Source: Armatimonadota bacterium
GTDB lineage: Bacteria; Armatimonadota; Fimbriimonadia; Fimbriimonadales; Fimbriimonadaceae
DNA: 32,820 nucleotides
NCBI GenBank assembly: GCA_016223145.1
Contig: JACRPN010000003.1
Coordinates: 1 to 32,820 of the forward strand
Direction: 5' to 3'
Positions 1 to 7,661 of this stretch are shown here, one piece after another (positions within the stretch are counted from its first letter, which is position 1; the number at the start of each line of letters is the position of its first letter). The notes under the pieces are model-generated. The model was given only the letters and a program-made list of their open reading frames with translations. It searched no databases and was not told where the DNA came from. The position numbers and the translations under genes are program-made.

Positions 1-207
1 GAAAGTGAAGGGTGTGGAGTTGGTCCCTGTCCTTGACGCCACCTCCCCATAGGGCCAGTATTCCCAGGTGTCGGTCTTGTTCTGGGAGTTATCGAGCAGA
101 GCTGCCGTTGAGCCAAGAGGATCAGGCATATAGGCTCTCTCCGTACCTCCACGGTTCTCGTGGGTGATCATCCCACAGAAGTTGCTATAAACGACCGACA
201 TTGCCAT
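1..207 (-). CDS. RHS repeat-associated protein, 5' part (runs off window)
   Basis: This is an open frame of 69 codons from an ATG at 207 to the window edge, with an in-frame TGA just upstream at 226-228. The peptide contains MITHENRGGTERAYMPDPLG, then LGSTAALLD and WEYWPYGEV, which is the block that precedes the conserved RHS core in RHS/YD-repeat proteins. A Shine-Dalgarno AGGAAG lies 10 nt before the ATG. RHS proteins form a secreted shell around a variable C-terminal toxin. The short N-terminus, lacking the long YD-repeat shell, suggests an orphan or relocated RHS cassette rather than a full-size gene. It lies downstream of another RHS tip plus small membrane protein on the same strand, as in RHS tip arrays. 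The family call is firm; the extent and the product's toxicity cannot be judged because the C-terminus is outside the window. Confidence 0.75.
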   Translation of the reverse strand, partial: MAMSVVYSNFCGMITHENRGGTERAYMPDPLGSTAALLDNSQNKTDTWEYWPYGEVASRTGTNSTPFTF

Positions 208-217
208 ATTAACTACA

Positions 218-223
218 CTTCCT
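218..223 (-). promoter_or_regulatory. Ribosome binding site fixing the RHS start
   Basis: AGGAAG on the minus strand, 10 nt upstream of the ATG at 207. It supports a genuine translation start for the short RHS gene, rather than this being only the tail of a longer broken frame. Confidence 0.5.
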
Positions 224-257
224 GCTCAGACGCTTCAACAATGCACACCAATGGTGC

Positions 258-545
258 TTACCCTGCAGTTAGCTTGATGTGAATAAGGATCGCTCCGCAG
301 ATCACAAGAAAGGTAAGAATGAATAGCATTAATGGTAATAGTGTTTCGTAACTCCTCAGTCGACAACGCCAAGCTAAGTGTAGTTGCATTCCGGCAGCTA
401 GAAATAGCAGTAGTATCCAAGAAGTGGGCAAGTGTTTGCCTCCGAACCATAGGACTGCGAGAGTAACTCCAGTGCCACACAGAAGCACATTCAGCAAGAG
501 TTGACGATGAACAATGTGAGGCAAATAGACTCTCTCCGATGGCAT
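258..545 (-). CDS. Small membrane protein, candidate RHS immunity protein
   Basis: A 95-residue protein with three hydrophobic stretches (about residues 14-34, 40-56 and 70-92) and few charges outside the loops, so it is probably an inner-membrane protein. Its ATG overlaps the stop of the RHS tip gene (TAATG at 547-543), so translation is probably coupled. Position immediately behind an RHS C-terminal tip is the classical place for the cognate immunity gene, and membrane-embedded immunity proteins are known for toxins that attack membranes. I do not recognise a named family; the immunity role is inferred from position, coupling and size only. A decaying fragment of unknown function is the alternative. 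Confidence 0.55.
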   Translation of the reverse strand: MPSERVYLPHIVHRQLLLNVLLCGTGVTLAVLWFGGKHLPTSWILLLFLAAGMQLHLAWRCRLRSYETLLPLMLFILTFLVICGAILIHIKLTAG

Positions 546-1225
546 TACAATGGCACATCAAGTCTCTTGCTGAAAGGTCCATAGCCATCACAGCACTTGA
601 AGACGAATACTTGATGCCCAAACCCGTCAGGGTTGGGGTAGTAAATGGAAGACTCCTCGAAACACATACATGTACCGCTCTGGTTTAGGCATTGAATAGG
701 ACCCTCGACTTGAAGTGAGTGTTTTCGGTTTGACCAATCTTTCACTTGATCAAGGTACATGGAAAGGGAGCTCGCTAGGCAGCTGCCGAGACCTACAACC
801 GCTCCGCCTGTACCTACAGCGGCTGAGCCTCCTATCGCTCCCCATACGCCCAACGCTCCTCCTATCAGTGTGATACCCATCGAGACATCACCCAAACCAA
901 AGCCGCCGCCGTCATCTATAGGCAAGCCGCGGCGCTTCAGGAAGTCAATGATGTTGTTTGCTCCGCATATGTAGTATCGATCACACTCTACTGAGCCGCC
1001 AAATCCCATGCATTCGCAATGCCTTCTCTTTCCGCCGGGAATCCCATGTACGCCAGCCGGTTCGCACCCCTTGCATTCTGGCGGACACTTGCCGTCATGG
1101 AGGAGTCCAGTTGGATCAGCATAGCTATTGGGCTGATTGGACACGTAACCGTAGGCACTTACCTCCGGCCAAAACAGATCAACATTTAGCCAGCCGGGCC
1201 AGCCACCCTTCGGGTGGGTTTCCAA
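545..1225 (-). CDS. Orphan RHS C-terminal tip (candidate toxin part)
   Basis: The frame begins with the last piece of an RHS core: NVDLFWPEVSAYGYVSNQPN, then SYADPTGL, the motif after which the variable toxin domain starts. The upstream RHS shell is missing. About 185 residues follow: a Cys-containing stretch, a glycine-rich hydrophobic region (residues about 106-150) and a Cys-containing end (CMC, KCCDGYG). The only in-frame start is TTG at 1225; the frame is open back to a TGA at 1256-1258, and the codons before NVDLF are made of a REP-like palindrome (ETHPKGG, WPGW). The vestige VYDA upstream matches the YYDA of intact RHS cores, so the element appears to have landed inside a former RHS gene. 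It overlaps the next gene by 1 nt. I do not recognise the toxin fold. It may be a silent cassette rather than an expressed gene. Confidence 0.6.
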   Translation of the reverse strand: METHPKGGWPGWLNVDLFWPEVSAYGYVSNQPNSYADPTGLLHDGKCPPECKGCEPAGVHGIPGGKRRHCECMGFGGSVECDRYYICGANNIIDFLKRRGLPIDDGGGFGLGDVSMGITLIGGALGVWGAIGGSAAVGTGGAVVGLGSCLASSLSMYLDQVKDWSNRKHSLQVEGPIQCLNQSGTCMCFEESSIYYPNPDGFGHQVFVFKCCDGYGPFSKRLDVPL

Positions 1226-1267
1226 GGCATCGTAGACCCCGGGTGCCTGCCCCGATCATCGGGGCTG
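1194..1267. repeat. REP-like two-hairpin element, copy 1
   Basis: Contains a CCACCC/GGGTGG-type hairpin at its left end and a perfect GCCCCGAT/ATCGGGGC palindrome at 1249-1265. On the minus strand it is an inverted copy of the element at 1410-1484: both read as the GCCCCGAT palindrome, then CACCC, then CACCCGAAGGGTGGCT. Its left part is read in frame as part of the RHS tip. Confidence 0.7.
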
Positions 1268-1409
1268 CAAGAAGAACCTCCTCGTGAACGAAGCAATTGG
1301 GTTGCTCCATCTCCTTTTATTAATCTTACACCAACCTACTCCAGCTCGCTCCTGCCTTCTCGTTCTATTCTGTCGACATAGGCTCAGAAGCAAGTGGAAA
1401 CTCCAATTC

Positions 1410-1484
1410 CAGCCCCGATGATCGGGGCAGCCACCCGAAGCTACCTTTCCTCTGATTGCCCACCCGAAGGGTGGCTAGCCGGGC
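1410..1484. repeat. REP-like two-hairpin element, copy 2
   Basis: Palindrome GCCCCGAT...ATCGGGGC at 1412-1428, then CCACCC, then hairpin CCACCC-GAA-GGGTGG followed by CTAGCCGGG. It ends 1 nt before the rsgA stop codon and is an inverted copy of 1194-1267. The GCTAGCCGG foot is shared with the REP units near 32015-32687, suggesting related families. It may fold in the 3' end of the rsgA transcript. Confidence 0.7.
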
Positions 1485-1485
1485 T

Positions 1486-2577
1486 TTACGAACACACCTC
1501 CCCCAGCAGTCGCAAGTAGGTCTGGTAGCGTTCGCCAGACCCAGCACCGGACGCCAGTGCCGCCTTCACGCCGCAGCCGGGCTCGTGGTGGTGGGTGCAG
1601 TCGCGGAACTTGCACCGATACGCCTCGAACTCGGGGAAGCAGATGAGCAGTTCGGCCAGGCTCATCTTGCCGAGCCCAAAACTGCGGATGCCGGGCGTAT
1701 CGATGAGTCGCGTGCCGCCACCGACCTCGAAGAGCGAGGACGTCGACGTGGTGTGCGCTCCTCGGCCGTAGCCGGACATCAGGTCGCCCACCTTCGCCTT
1801 CAGGTCGGGGAACAGAGCATTCACGAGCGAGGACTTGCCGACGCCGCTGTGCCCGACGAACGCGCAGGTCCTTCCCGCCAGGGCCCCGCGCAGGGCGTCC
1901 AGACCCTCGCCCGATTGGGTCGAGCAGGCGTAGATGGGCACATCGAGCGCCGCATAGGGAACCGCTTTCTCCAGTTCGCTCTCCAACTCCTCGCCGCTGA
2001 GCAGATCGACCTTGTTGACGATCAGGAGCGGATCGGCGCCGCCGTGCTGAATGGCGATGAGATAGCGGTCGATGAGCCTGGGATGCAGCGGCGGGGAGGC
2101 CACCGACACTACGATGCACACCGTGTCCACGTTCGCGACGATCACCCGCTCTAGGTGGGGGTTGGCGACGTCGGGCCGTGCGAGCTTGGTGCGGCGGGGT
2201 TCCAACCCAACGACCTTGAGGTTCCCGCCGAAGTCGGCGATGTGGGCGAGGTCGCCGACCGCTAGGCGGTGGCCGTTGAGGTCGGCGGAGAGGGGAAGGG
2301 GTTTGGGGTTGAGGGTCTGGGGTAGAGGGTCTGGGAATGCCTGAAAAGTGGCGGTCTTGGGACCGACCCAGATGACCAGGCCAGTGACCGTTGGCAAAGC
2401 CGCGTTGGTGGGTGCATGGACAATCTCGACGAGGATGTCGCCGAGCGAGGTCCGACGCCCGCCCTTTGCCACGGCGAGCTTGCGAATCTTGGAGGCCTCC
2501 TTGAGTAGCTTGAGGCGCTCGTTGCCGTCGAGATGGCCCAGTTGGGCCGTGTGATAGGGTTGCTTCTTTCGCTTCAA
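1486..2577 (-). CDS. rsgA: Ribosome small-subunit assembly GTPase RsgA
   Basis: Circularly permuted GTPase of the RsgA/YjeQ family, which acts in late maturation of the 30S ribosomal subunit in the cytoplasm. The order of motifs is diagnostic: an N-terminal OB-type domain, then NKVDLL (G4), GHSGVGKSS (G1, P-loop), DTPGIRSFG (G3), and a C-terminal zinc site of the form C-x4-C-x-H...C (residues reading CKFRDCTHHHEPGC). The frame is open upstream to an ATG at 2679, but that extension translates a palindromic repeat (RHRLEACA) and low-quality sequence. I therefore prefer the TTG at 2577, which gives 363 residues beginning LKRKKQPY and has a weak GGAA upstream. The gene stands alone and its stop abuts a REP-like element. 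Function is firm; the start is uncertain. Confidence 0.93.
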   Translation of the reverse strand: MKRKKQPYHTAQLGHLDGNERLKLLKEASKIRKLAVAKGGRRTSLGDILVEIVHAPTNAALPTVTGLVIWVGPKTATFQAFPDPLPQTLNPKPLPLSADLNGHRLAVGDLAHIADFGGNLKVVGLEPRRTKLARPDVANPHLERVIVANVDTVCIVVSVASPPLHPRLIDRYLIAIQHGGADPLLIVNKVDLLSGEELESELEKAVPYAALDVPIYACSTQSGEGLDALRGALAGRTCAFVGHSGVGKSSLVNALFPDLKAKVGDLMSGYGRGAHTTSTSSLFEVGGGTRLIDTPGIRSFGLGKMSLAELLICFPEFEAYRCKFRDCTHHHEPGCGVKAALASGAGSGERYQTYLRLLGEVCS

Positions 2578-2650
2578 TGTGGTGTTCCGGTGGCGGGTCA
2601 GGGCGCAGACGCGCGAGGGAAGGGGGCCCCCGGAAAGGGTGATCGACGTA

Positions 2651-2671
2651 GCACAGGCTTCCAGCCTGTGC
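2651..2671. repeat. Palindrome GCACAGGCT/AGCCTGTGC
   Basis: Perfect 9-bp inverted repeat with a 3-nt loop (TCC), just upstream of rsgA. The same palindrome type is common as a dispersed intergenic repeat in large GC-rich genomes. In this window it occurs once. It is read through by the spurious upstream extension of rsgA. Confidence 0.65.
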
Positions 2672-2835
2672 CGCTTCACCTAAGAATTGGATTCAGCGGG
2701 CTACGCGGCAGCTGAACCGGAGGCGACGATATGGGCGGTCAAGGTGTTTCTCATATTCAATAGCCTCCAGTTGAAATTCGGACTCACATCCGTGCGGTCA
2801 TTATAGCGCACCTTTCGGCGGTAACCTGGGCCCAA

Positions 2836-4245
2836 ATGCTTTTGACTGCATTCACTCTCGCTATGGCCATACAGCAAACCCAGCAGCTTCAGCCCGTGAC
2901 GCCTGTTCCCCACAAACGCCAATTGGCTTGGCAGGGGTTGGAGACCTACGCCTTCTGTCACTTTGGGCCCAACACCTTTACCGACATGGAATGGGGCGAG
3001 GGCAAAGAGGATCCCAACCTCTTCAACCCGACGGACCTGGACTGCAACCAGTGGTGCAAGACCTTCAAAGACGCGGGCATGAAGCAGGTGATCATCACCG
3101 CCAAGCACCACGACGGCTTCTGCCTCTGGCCAACGAAATACTCCACCCATACAGTCGCCCAGTCCAAGTGGAAGGACGGTAAGGGCGACGTGTTGGCCGA
3201 GCTGCGCAAGGCGTGCAACAAATACGGGCTCAAGATGGGCGTGTACCTCTCGCCCTGGGACCGCAACCACCCGGCCTACGGTACGCCGGAATACAACCAG
3301 GTCTTCGCGAACATGCTCAAAGAGGTGCTGACGAAGTACGGCCCGATTTACGAAGTGTGGTTCGACGGCGCCAACGGCGAGGGCCCGAACGGCAAGAGGC
3401 AGGTGTACGACTGGGACCTCTTCATCAAGACCGTGCGTGAGTACGCCCCCGAGGCCGTGATCTTCAGCGACGCCGGACCAGACATCCGGTGGGTGGGTAA
3501 TGAGAGCGGCATCGCCGGGGAGACGTGCTGGAGCATGATGGACAGGGCCAAGGTCAAGATCGGCGGGTCGGATCAGGCCTATCTGAACGTCGGCGACGCC
3601 AAGGGCCCGGATTGGGTGCCTGCCGAGTGCGACGTCAGCATCCGCCCCGGGTGGTTCTACCACGCCGATCAGGACGCCAAGGTGAAGTCGCCCGAGGCTC
3701 TTCTGGACCTCTTTGAGCGCTCGGTGGGCCGCAACGGGTCGCTGCTGCTCAACGTGCCCCCCGACCGCCGCGGCAGGATCCACGAAAACGATGTGGCTGC
3801 CTTAATGGGCTTCAAGGAGCTGCGCGACGGGGTCTATGGCAAGAACCTGGCGCGTGGCGCGCGGGCCTCATGCCCCACGGGCGGCAGCCGCCCTGAGCAG
3901 AAGGGCCATTCGCCGGGCGCCGTCGTCGATGGCCGCACCACTACGTTTTGTTGGATCGAGAGCGCCGGCGGGTTTGGCGAGGTCTGGCTTGAGTTCAAGG
4001 AGCCGGTGGCCTTCGATCGGGTGGTGTTGCAGGAGCCGGTAGCGCTGGGCCAGCGGTGTGAAGCGTTCGTGGTCGAGGCAATGACAGAGCAGGGCTGGAC
4101 CGAGATCGCCAACGGCACCACGATCGGGGCCAAGCGCATCTTGAAAGCGACGCGTACGACAGCGACGAAGCTGAAGGTTGTGATTCGGAAGGGCCGGGGC
4201 GAGGCGGCGCTGAGCGAGATCGCGCTCTACAACTCGGGGCGCTAG
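2836..4245 (+). CDS. Secreted alpha-L-fucosidase (GH29) with C-terminal discoidin-like domain
   Basis: Glycoside hydrolase family 29 enzyme, expected to release L-fucose from glycans outside the cytoplasm. The N-terminal 12 or so residues are hydrophobic (LLTAFTLAMA), a plausible though weakly charged signal peptide. The catalytic barrel follows: YAFCHFGPNTFTDMEWG, then the DAGMKQVIITAKHHDGFCLW block typical of GH29, then YEVWFDGANG, whose Asp177 is the expected nucleophile. The WFDGANG form and SDAGPD block suggest the GH29-B type. Residues about 335-469 form a beta-rich region (VVDGRTTTFCWIE...LEFKEPVAFDRVVLQE) like the F5/8 type C domain attached to many GH29-B enzymes. No clear Shine-Dalgarno is seen; the frame is open upstream to a TAG at 2761, but no better start codon is apparent. 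The family assignment is strong. Confidence 0.93.
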   Translation: MLLTAFTLAMAIQQTQQLQPVTPVPHKRQLAWQGLETYAFCHFGPNTFTDMEWGEGKEDPNLFNPTDLDCNQWCKTFKDAGMKQVIITAKHHDGFCLWPTKYSTHTVAQSKWKDGKGDVLAELRKACNKYGLKMGVYLSPWDRNHPAYGTPEYNQVFANMLKEVLTKYGPIYEVWFDGANGEGPNGKRQVYDWDLFIKTVREYAPEAVIFSDAGPDIRWVGNESGIAGETCWSMMDRAKVKIGGSDQAYLNVGDAKGPDWVPAECDVSIRPGWFYHADQDAKVKSPEALLDLFERSVGRNGSLLLNVPPDRRGRIHENDVAALMGFKELRDGVYGKNLARGARASCPTGGSRPEQKGHSPGAVVDGRTTTFCWIESAGGFGEVWLEFKEPVAFDRVVLQEPVALGQRCEAFVVEAMTEQGWTEIANGTTIGAKRILKATRTTATKLKVVIRKGRGEAALSEIALYNSGR

Positions 4246-4289
4246 CTCTTCAATTCCTCGAACGAAAGAGCAGGCGTCATACTCGAACC

Positions 4290-5543
4290 ATGCCTCCGCG
4301 CGCGCTTGCCGTTTTGAACATTGGGCAATGCCTGACGCAGAGTGGCACACCAGGGCCGGGCGCCAGCGCTGAAGCGCGGCTCGGGGTCTCAAGGGTCGGG
4401 CTGCTGATCGAAGATGGGCGGATCGCGTTCGTGGGTCCGGACGCAGAGGTTGAGCGCCGCATGGCCGATGCCGATGTCCTCGACGCAGGAGGCAGACTCG
4501 TTTCGCCCGGATTGGTGGACGCCCACACCCACCTCGTGTTTGGCGGAAACCGGTCCCTTGAGTTTGAAAGGCGCTGCCAGGGAGCCACCTACCAAGAGAT
4601 CGCTTCTGAGGGCGGCGGGATCCTGGAGACGGTGCGGCAGACGCGCTCTCTCTCTGAGGACGAACTGATCGAACAGAGCAGAATTCACGCACGATGGATG
4701 CTGGAGTGCGGCACCACGACCGCCGAGGTCAAATCGGGCTACGGGTTGGACCTTGAGAATGAGCTTAAGATGCTCCGGGTCATCAAGCGGCTCAAAGAAG
4801 AGGGGCCGATGGACCTGGTGCCGACCTTTCTGGGTCTGCACGCGCTTCCGAAGGAGTTCAAGGGCGACCCCGAGGGATACATTGCGAGCGTTTGCGATGA
4901 GGTCTTGCCCGAAGTTGTTGCCCAGGGGCTTGCCGAATACGCCGATGCCTTCTGCGAGCCGGCATACTTCTCCCGAGAACAGGTCAGACGCCTCCTCGTT
5001 GAAGCCAAGAGGCGCGACCTGAAGCTGAGGCTGCACGCAGACCAACTCACGAATTCGGGCGGAGCCGAACTGGCTGCGGAACTCGGGGCCGTCACAGCCG
5101 ACCATTTGGAGCAGACGGGCGCAGAGGGGATTGCGGCCATGCGGCTTGCGGGGGTTCAGCCGGTGCTGCTTCCCGGCTCCGTCGCGGCGCTTGGGCACAC
5201 GAAATACCCCAACGCCCGCGCCATGCTCGATGCCGGCCTCGACGTCGTGCTCGCGACCGATTTCAACCCCGGCTCCTCGCCCATGCCGTCGCTTCCGATG
5301 GCCATGTCGCTTGCCTGCACGCACATGAAGATGACGCCGGCGGAGGCCTGGCTTGGGGTAAGCGTCCACGCGGCGCGTTCTTTGGGGAGGGCCCACGACC
5401 GAGGGTCGCTAGAGCCTGGCAAGCGAGCGGACTTCGTCGTGTGGGATGCCGCGGACTATCGGGAGGTCCCGTACTGGTTTGGGAGGAACGCGGCGCGCGA
5501 AGTCTGGATTGAGGGCATGCAGGCGATGTTTCGGGACGGTTGA
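4290..5543 (+). CDS. hutI: Imidazolonepropionase HutI
   Basis: Amidohydrolase of the histidine degradation pathway, hydrolysing 4-imidazolone-5-propionate to N-formimino-L-glutamate. Visible markers: DAHTHLVFGG (His79 and His81, metal ligands) preceded by VSPGLVD, FERRCQGATY, KSGYGLD, RLHADQLTNSGG (metal-ligand His), TADHLEQ, and ATDFNPGSSP with the metal-binding Asp. Length 417 is normal for the family (about 400-420). The N-terminus has an extra loop (GTPGPGASAEARLG) between the first strands. No other hut genes are adjacent in the window, so histidine degradation genes are presumably dispersed. The gap to the fucosidase is 44 nt, so co-transcription is possible but not shown. Confidence 0.95.
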   Translation: MPPRALAVLNIGQCLTQSGTPGPGASAEARLGVSRVGLLIEDGRIAFVGPDAEVERRMADADVLDAGGRLVSPGLVDAHTHLVFGGNRSLEFERRCQGATYQEIASEGGGILETVRQTRSLSEDELIEQSRIHARWMLECGTTTAEVKSGYGLDLENELKMLRVIKRLKEEGPMDLVPTFLGLHALPKEFKGDPEGYIASVCDEVLPEVVAQGLAEYADAFCEPAYFSREQVRRLLVEAKRRDLKLRLHADQLTNSGGAELAAELGAVTADHLEQTGAEGIAAMRLAGVQPVLLPGSVAALGHTKYPNARAMLDAGLDVVLATDFNPGSSPMPSLPMAMSLACTHMKMTPAEAWLGVSVHAARSLGRAHDRGSLEPGKRADFVVWDAADYREVPYWFGRNAAREVWIEGMQAMFRDG

Positions 5544-5852
5544 GACACGCCTCGCCGGGCTTGTGGCGCCCCTTACGTGGTGCAGAATCTCGGTGACGGC
5601 GAACCCAGGGCACGCGGGGCGCGACCCCGGGCTTCTCTCTGAGACCCCTTGCGGGGTCATCGCTCAACAATCTGCTTTGGGGGTTAGCATAACTCCTCGC
5701 TGCCACAAGTGGGTACCAAAGTCTCCAGCGGGCGGGGCGAGCTCCTTCGAACAGCCGGACTTTGCCTCAAAGCCCAACCTGAGCATGATGTTCGGACCAG
5801 GTTCAAGTAAAGTTTGCAGAAGCAACAAAATGGACAGAGGAGTGCAGTCGCT
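5544..5852 (+). other. Intergenic region before the RND operon
   Basis: I find no convincing gene here. It holds a hairpin GACCCC-TTGC-GGGGTC at 5643-5658, similar to the second stem of the REP units at the right end of the window. The following AT-richer stretch (about 5665-5700 and 5780-5830) is the likeliest place for the RND promoter, but no convincing -35/-10 pair is visible. Confidence 0.45.
5836..5842 (+). promoter_or_regulatory. Ribosome binding site AGAGGAG for RND adaptor
   Basis: AGAGGAG ends 10 nt before GTG at 5853. This favours that GTG as start over the TTG at 5814, which lacks an equally good site. Confidence 0.55.
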
Positions 5853-7661
5853 GTGAAGTCGGGTATCGGTTGGTTCGTTCTGGGTCTGGCGCTGATCGGG
5901 CTCGTGGCTTGGCGCTTCTCGACCAAGGACGCCGAGGCGTCGGAGCAGAAGCAGCAATCGGGACAGCGACGCGGCGGCGGCTCCTCGGTCGAGGTCGCCA
6001 CCGTCGTCGAGGGCTCGCTGGTCGAGACGATCGAGGCGGTCGGGACCGTCGAATCACCCTTCCGGGTGCAGATTTCACCCAAGGTTTCCGGGCGGGTCGA
6101 GTTCATCCAGGCGCGCGAGGGTGACTTGGTGGAACCCGGGCAGGTGATGGTCCGGCTTGATGAAACGGAGATTCGAGGCCAGGTTCTTCAGCAGCAAGCG
6201 AACCTAGCGGAGGCCAAGTCTCGGCTTGCGCAGGCCAAGCTGAACCAGATCCCGACCACCGTCGGCGTGTCCTCTCAGATCGCCCAGCAAGAGGCCAATC
6301 TGTCCAGCGCCAAGGCGGACCAGGAGCAGGTGGAGCGCAACTACGAGGCTCTGGTGGGGAACGCCAGGAGCGACGCGGCGGACGCGGAAGCGAGGCTGGA
6401 AGCCGCCAAGGCTCAAAGCAGGAACGCGCAGGCAGAGGTCGAGCGACAGACGGCATCGCTGAGCAACGCGAAGGCGAAGTTCGACCGGGCAAAGACCTTG
6501 TACGACAAGGGGTTCATTTCGGCTCAAGCTTACGACGACGCGCGAACGGCCCTCGACGTCCAGAAGGCCGCTCTGCGGGTCGCCGAGGGCCAGAAGTCGG
6601 CCGCCGAATCGGCGGTTCAGTCGGCGAATTCGGTGCTGAGCGCGCGCAAGAGCCAAGTGGACATCGTTTCTCGAAAGGGCAAGGCGGACATCGCCGCGGC
6701 CCAGGCCAAGGTGAAGCAGGCCAAGGCGGGCCTCGACCTCGCGCAAGCCAACAAGTCGATCCCTCCGGCGTTTCAGCAGAACCTCGAGGCGCTTTCAGCC
6801 GACGTCAATGTGGCGGATGCCCAGCTCAAGCAGGCGGAGTCGAGGCTTTCAGAGACCTCCCTAAAGTCGCCCATCAAAGGAACCGTGACGGCCCGCAGAG
6901 GCGAGATCGGCAACCTCGCAACCCCGGGACAGTCCATCATGGAGGTTCAGTTTCTGGACTGGGTCTATGTAACGACCTCGGTGCCCGTCGAAAGAACGAA
7001 AGACGTCAAGGAAGGGAGTGAAGCGACGCTGACGTTTGACGCCCTGCCTGGCCGGGAGTTCAAGGGACCGATCACCAATGTGAATCTGGTCGCGGATGCC
7101 CAGACGCGCCAGTTCAGCGTGCGCATCCGGCTGGAAAACCCAGGACGCGCCATCCGTCCCGGGATGTTTGGGCGCGTGCAAATCCCCACCGGCAAAGCGT
7201 CGTTTGGGCCGCTGGTTCCGCGCGAGGCGCTCACAGAATCCCCTGCCGGTCCCACGGTCGCGGTGATCGACGACAAGTTGACGGCGAGCGTTCGCTCGGT
7301 CAAAGTCGGCGCCACGGACGGTGCCAAGGTGCTCATTCTGGAGGGGGTCAAACCGGGTGAGAAGGTGGTGACCCTTTCCTATCAGCCGGTGCAGGACGGA
7401 AAGAAGGTGAGCCTCGGGAAGGCGGGGGATAGGTCCGGGGTCCGAGGTCCGAGGTCCGAGGAACGGAACGAAGGACGGAGGGACAAAGGGACTGGAGAAG
7501 GCACGAAGGGACAAGCGGACGGCGGCACTGGAGCGAAGTCTGAAAGCTCTGGGGCCCATGGGACAAGGCACTCCGTTTTGCCCGGGACTGAACTCATCGT
7601 GACCCGGGGTAAGGGAGCAGCAGAGGATCAAAGGGGCAAAAGGAAGGAAGGGGCCAAGTGA
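5853..7661 (+). CDS. RND efflux periplasmic adaptor (membrane fusion protein)
   Basis: AcrA/MdtA-type membrane fusion protein linking an inner-membrane RND pump to an outer-membrane channel. An N-terminal anchor (IGWFVLGLALIGLVAW) is followed by a lipoyl/barrel-sandwich half (QISPKVSGRVEFIQAREGD, then VEPGQVMVRLDETE), a very long Ala/Gln/Lys-rich alpha-helical hairpin with heptad character (residues about 105-320), the second lipoyl half (LKSPIKGTVTARRGEIGN, then QSIMEVQ) and the beta-barrel (ATLTFDALPGREFKGPI). With the GTG start it is about 602 residues, longer than usual adaptors (about 370-450), because of the hairpin and an abnormal tail. The last 75 or so residues (after QDGKKVSLGKAG) are low-complexity Arg/Gly/Glu/Lys, encoded by a heptamer repeat and adjoining purine-rich DNA. 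It overlaps the permease by 4 nt (GTGA). No TolC-like gene is nearby. Confidence 0.92.
   Translation: MKSGIGWFVLGLALIGLVAWRFSTKDAEASEQKQQSGQRRGGGSSVEVATVVEGSLVETIEAVGTVESPFRVQISPKVSGRVEFIQAREGDLVEPGQVMVRLDETEIRGQVLQQQANLAEAKSRLAQAKLNQIPTTVGVSSQIAQQEANLSSAKADQEQVERNYEALVGNARSDAADAEARLEAAKAQSRNAQAEVERQTASLSNAKAKFDRAKTLYDKGFISAQAYDDARTALDVQKAALRVAEGQKSAAESAVQSANSVLSARKSQVDIVSRKGKADIAAAQAKVKQAKAGLDLAQANKSIPPAFQQNLEALSADVNVADAQLKQAESRLSETSLKSPIKGTVTARRGEIGNLATPGQSIMEVQFLDWVYVTTSVPVERTKDVKEGSEATLTFDALPGREFKGPITNVNLVADAQTRQFSVRIRLENPGRAIRPGMFGRVQIPTGKASFGPLVPREALTESPAGPTVAVIDDKLTASVRSVKVGATDGAKVLILEGVKPGEKVVTLSYQPVQDGKKVSLGKAGDRSGVRGPRSEERNEGRRDKGTGEGTKGQADGGTGAKSESSGAHGTRHSVLPGTELIVTRGKGAAEDQRGKRKEGAK
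7432..7459 (+). repeat. Heptamer microsatellite inside RND adaptor gene
   Basis: Four tandem copies of GGTCCG(A/G), period 7, within the adaptor coding sequence, followed by purine-rich degenerate sequence. Copy-number change would shift the reading frame of the C-terminal tail. Confidence 0.8.

Noticed and set aside
235-621. 128-codon minus-strand frame overlapping the small membrane protein
   Set aside because: It overlaps both the RHS tip end and the membrane protein in another phase, and has no protein-like features; the TAATG coupling supports the 95-residue gene.
2578-2679. N-terminal extension of rsgA to ATG 2679
   Set aside because: The extension translates a palindromic repeat (RHRLEACA) and nothing like an RsgA N-terminus.
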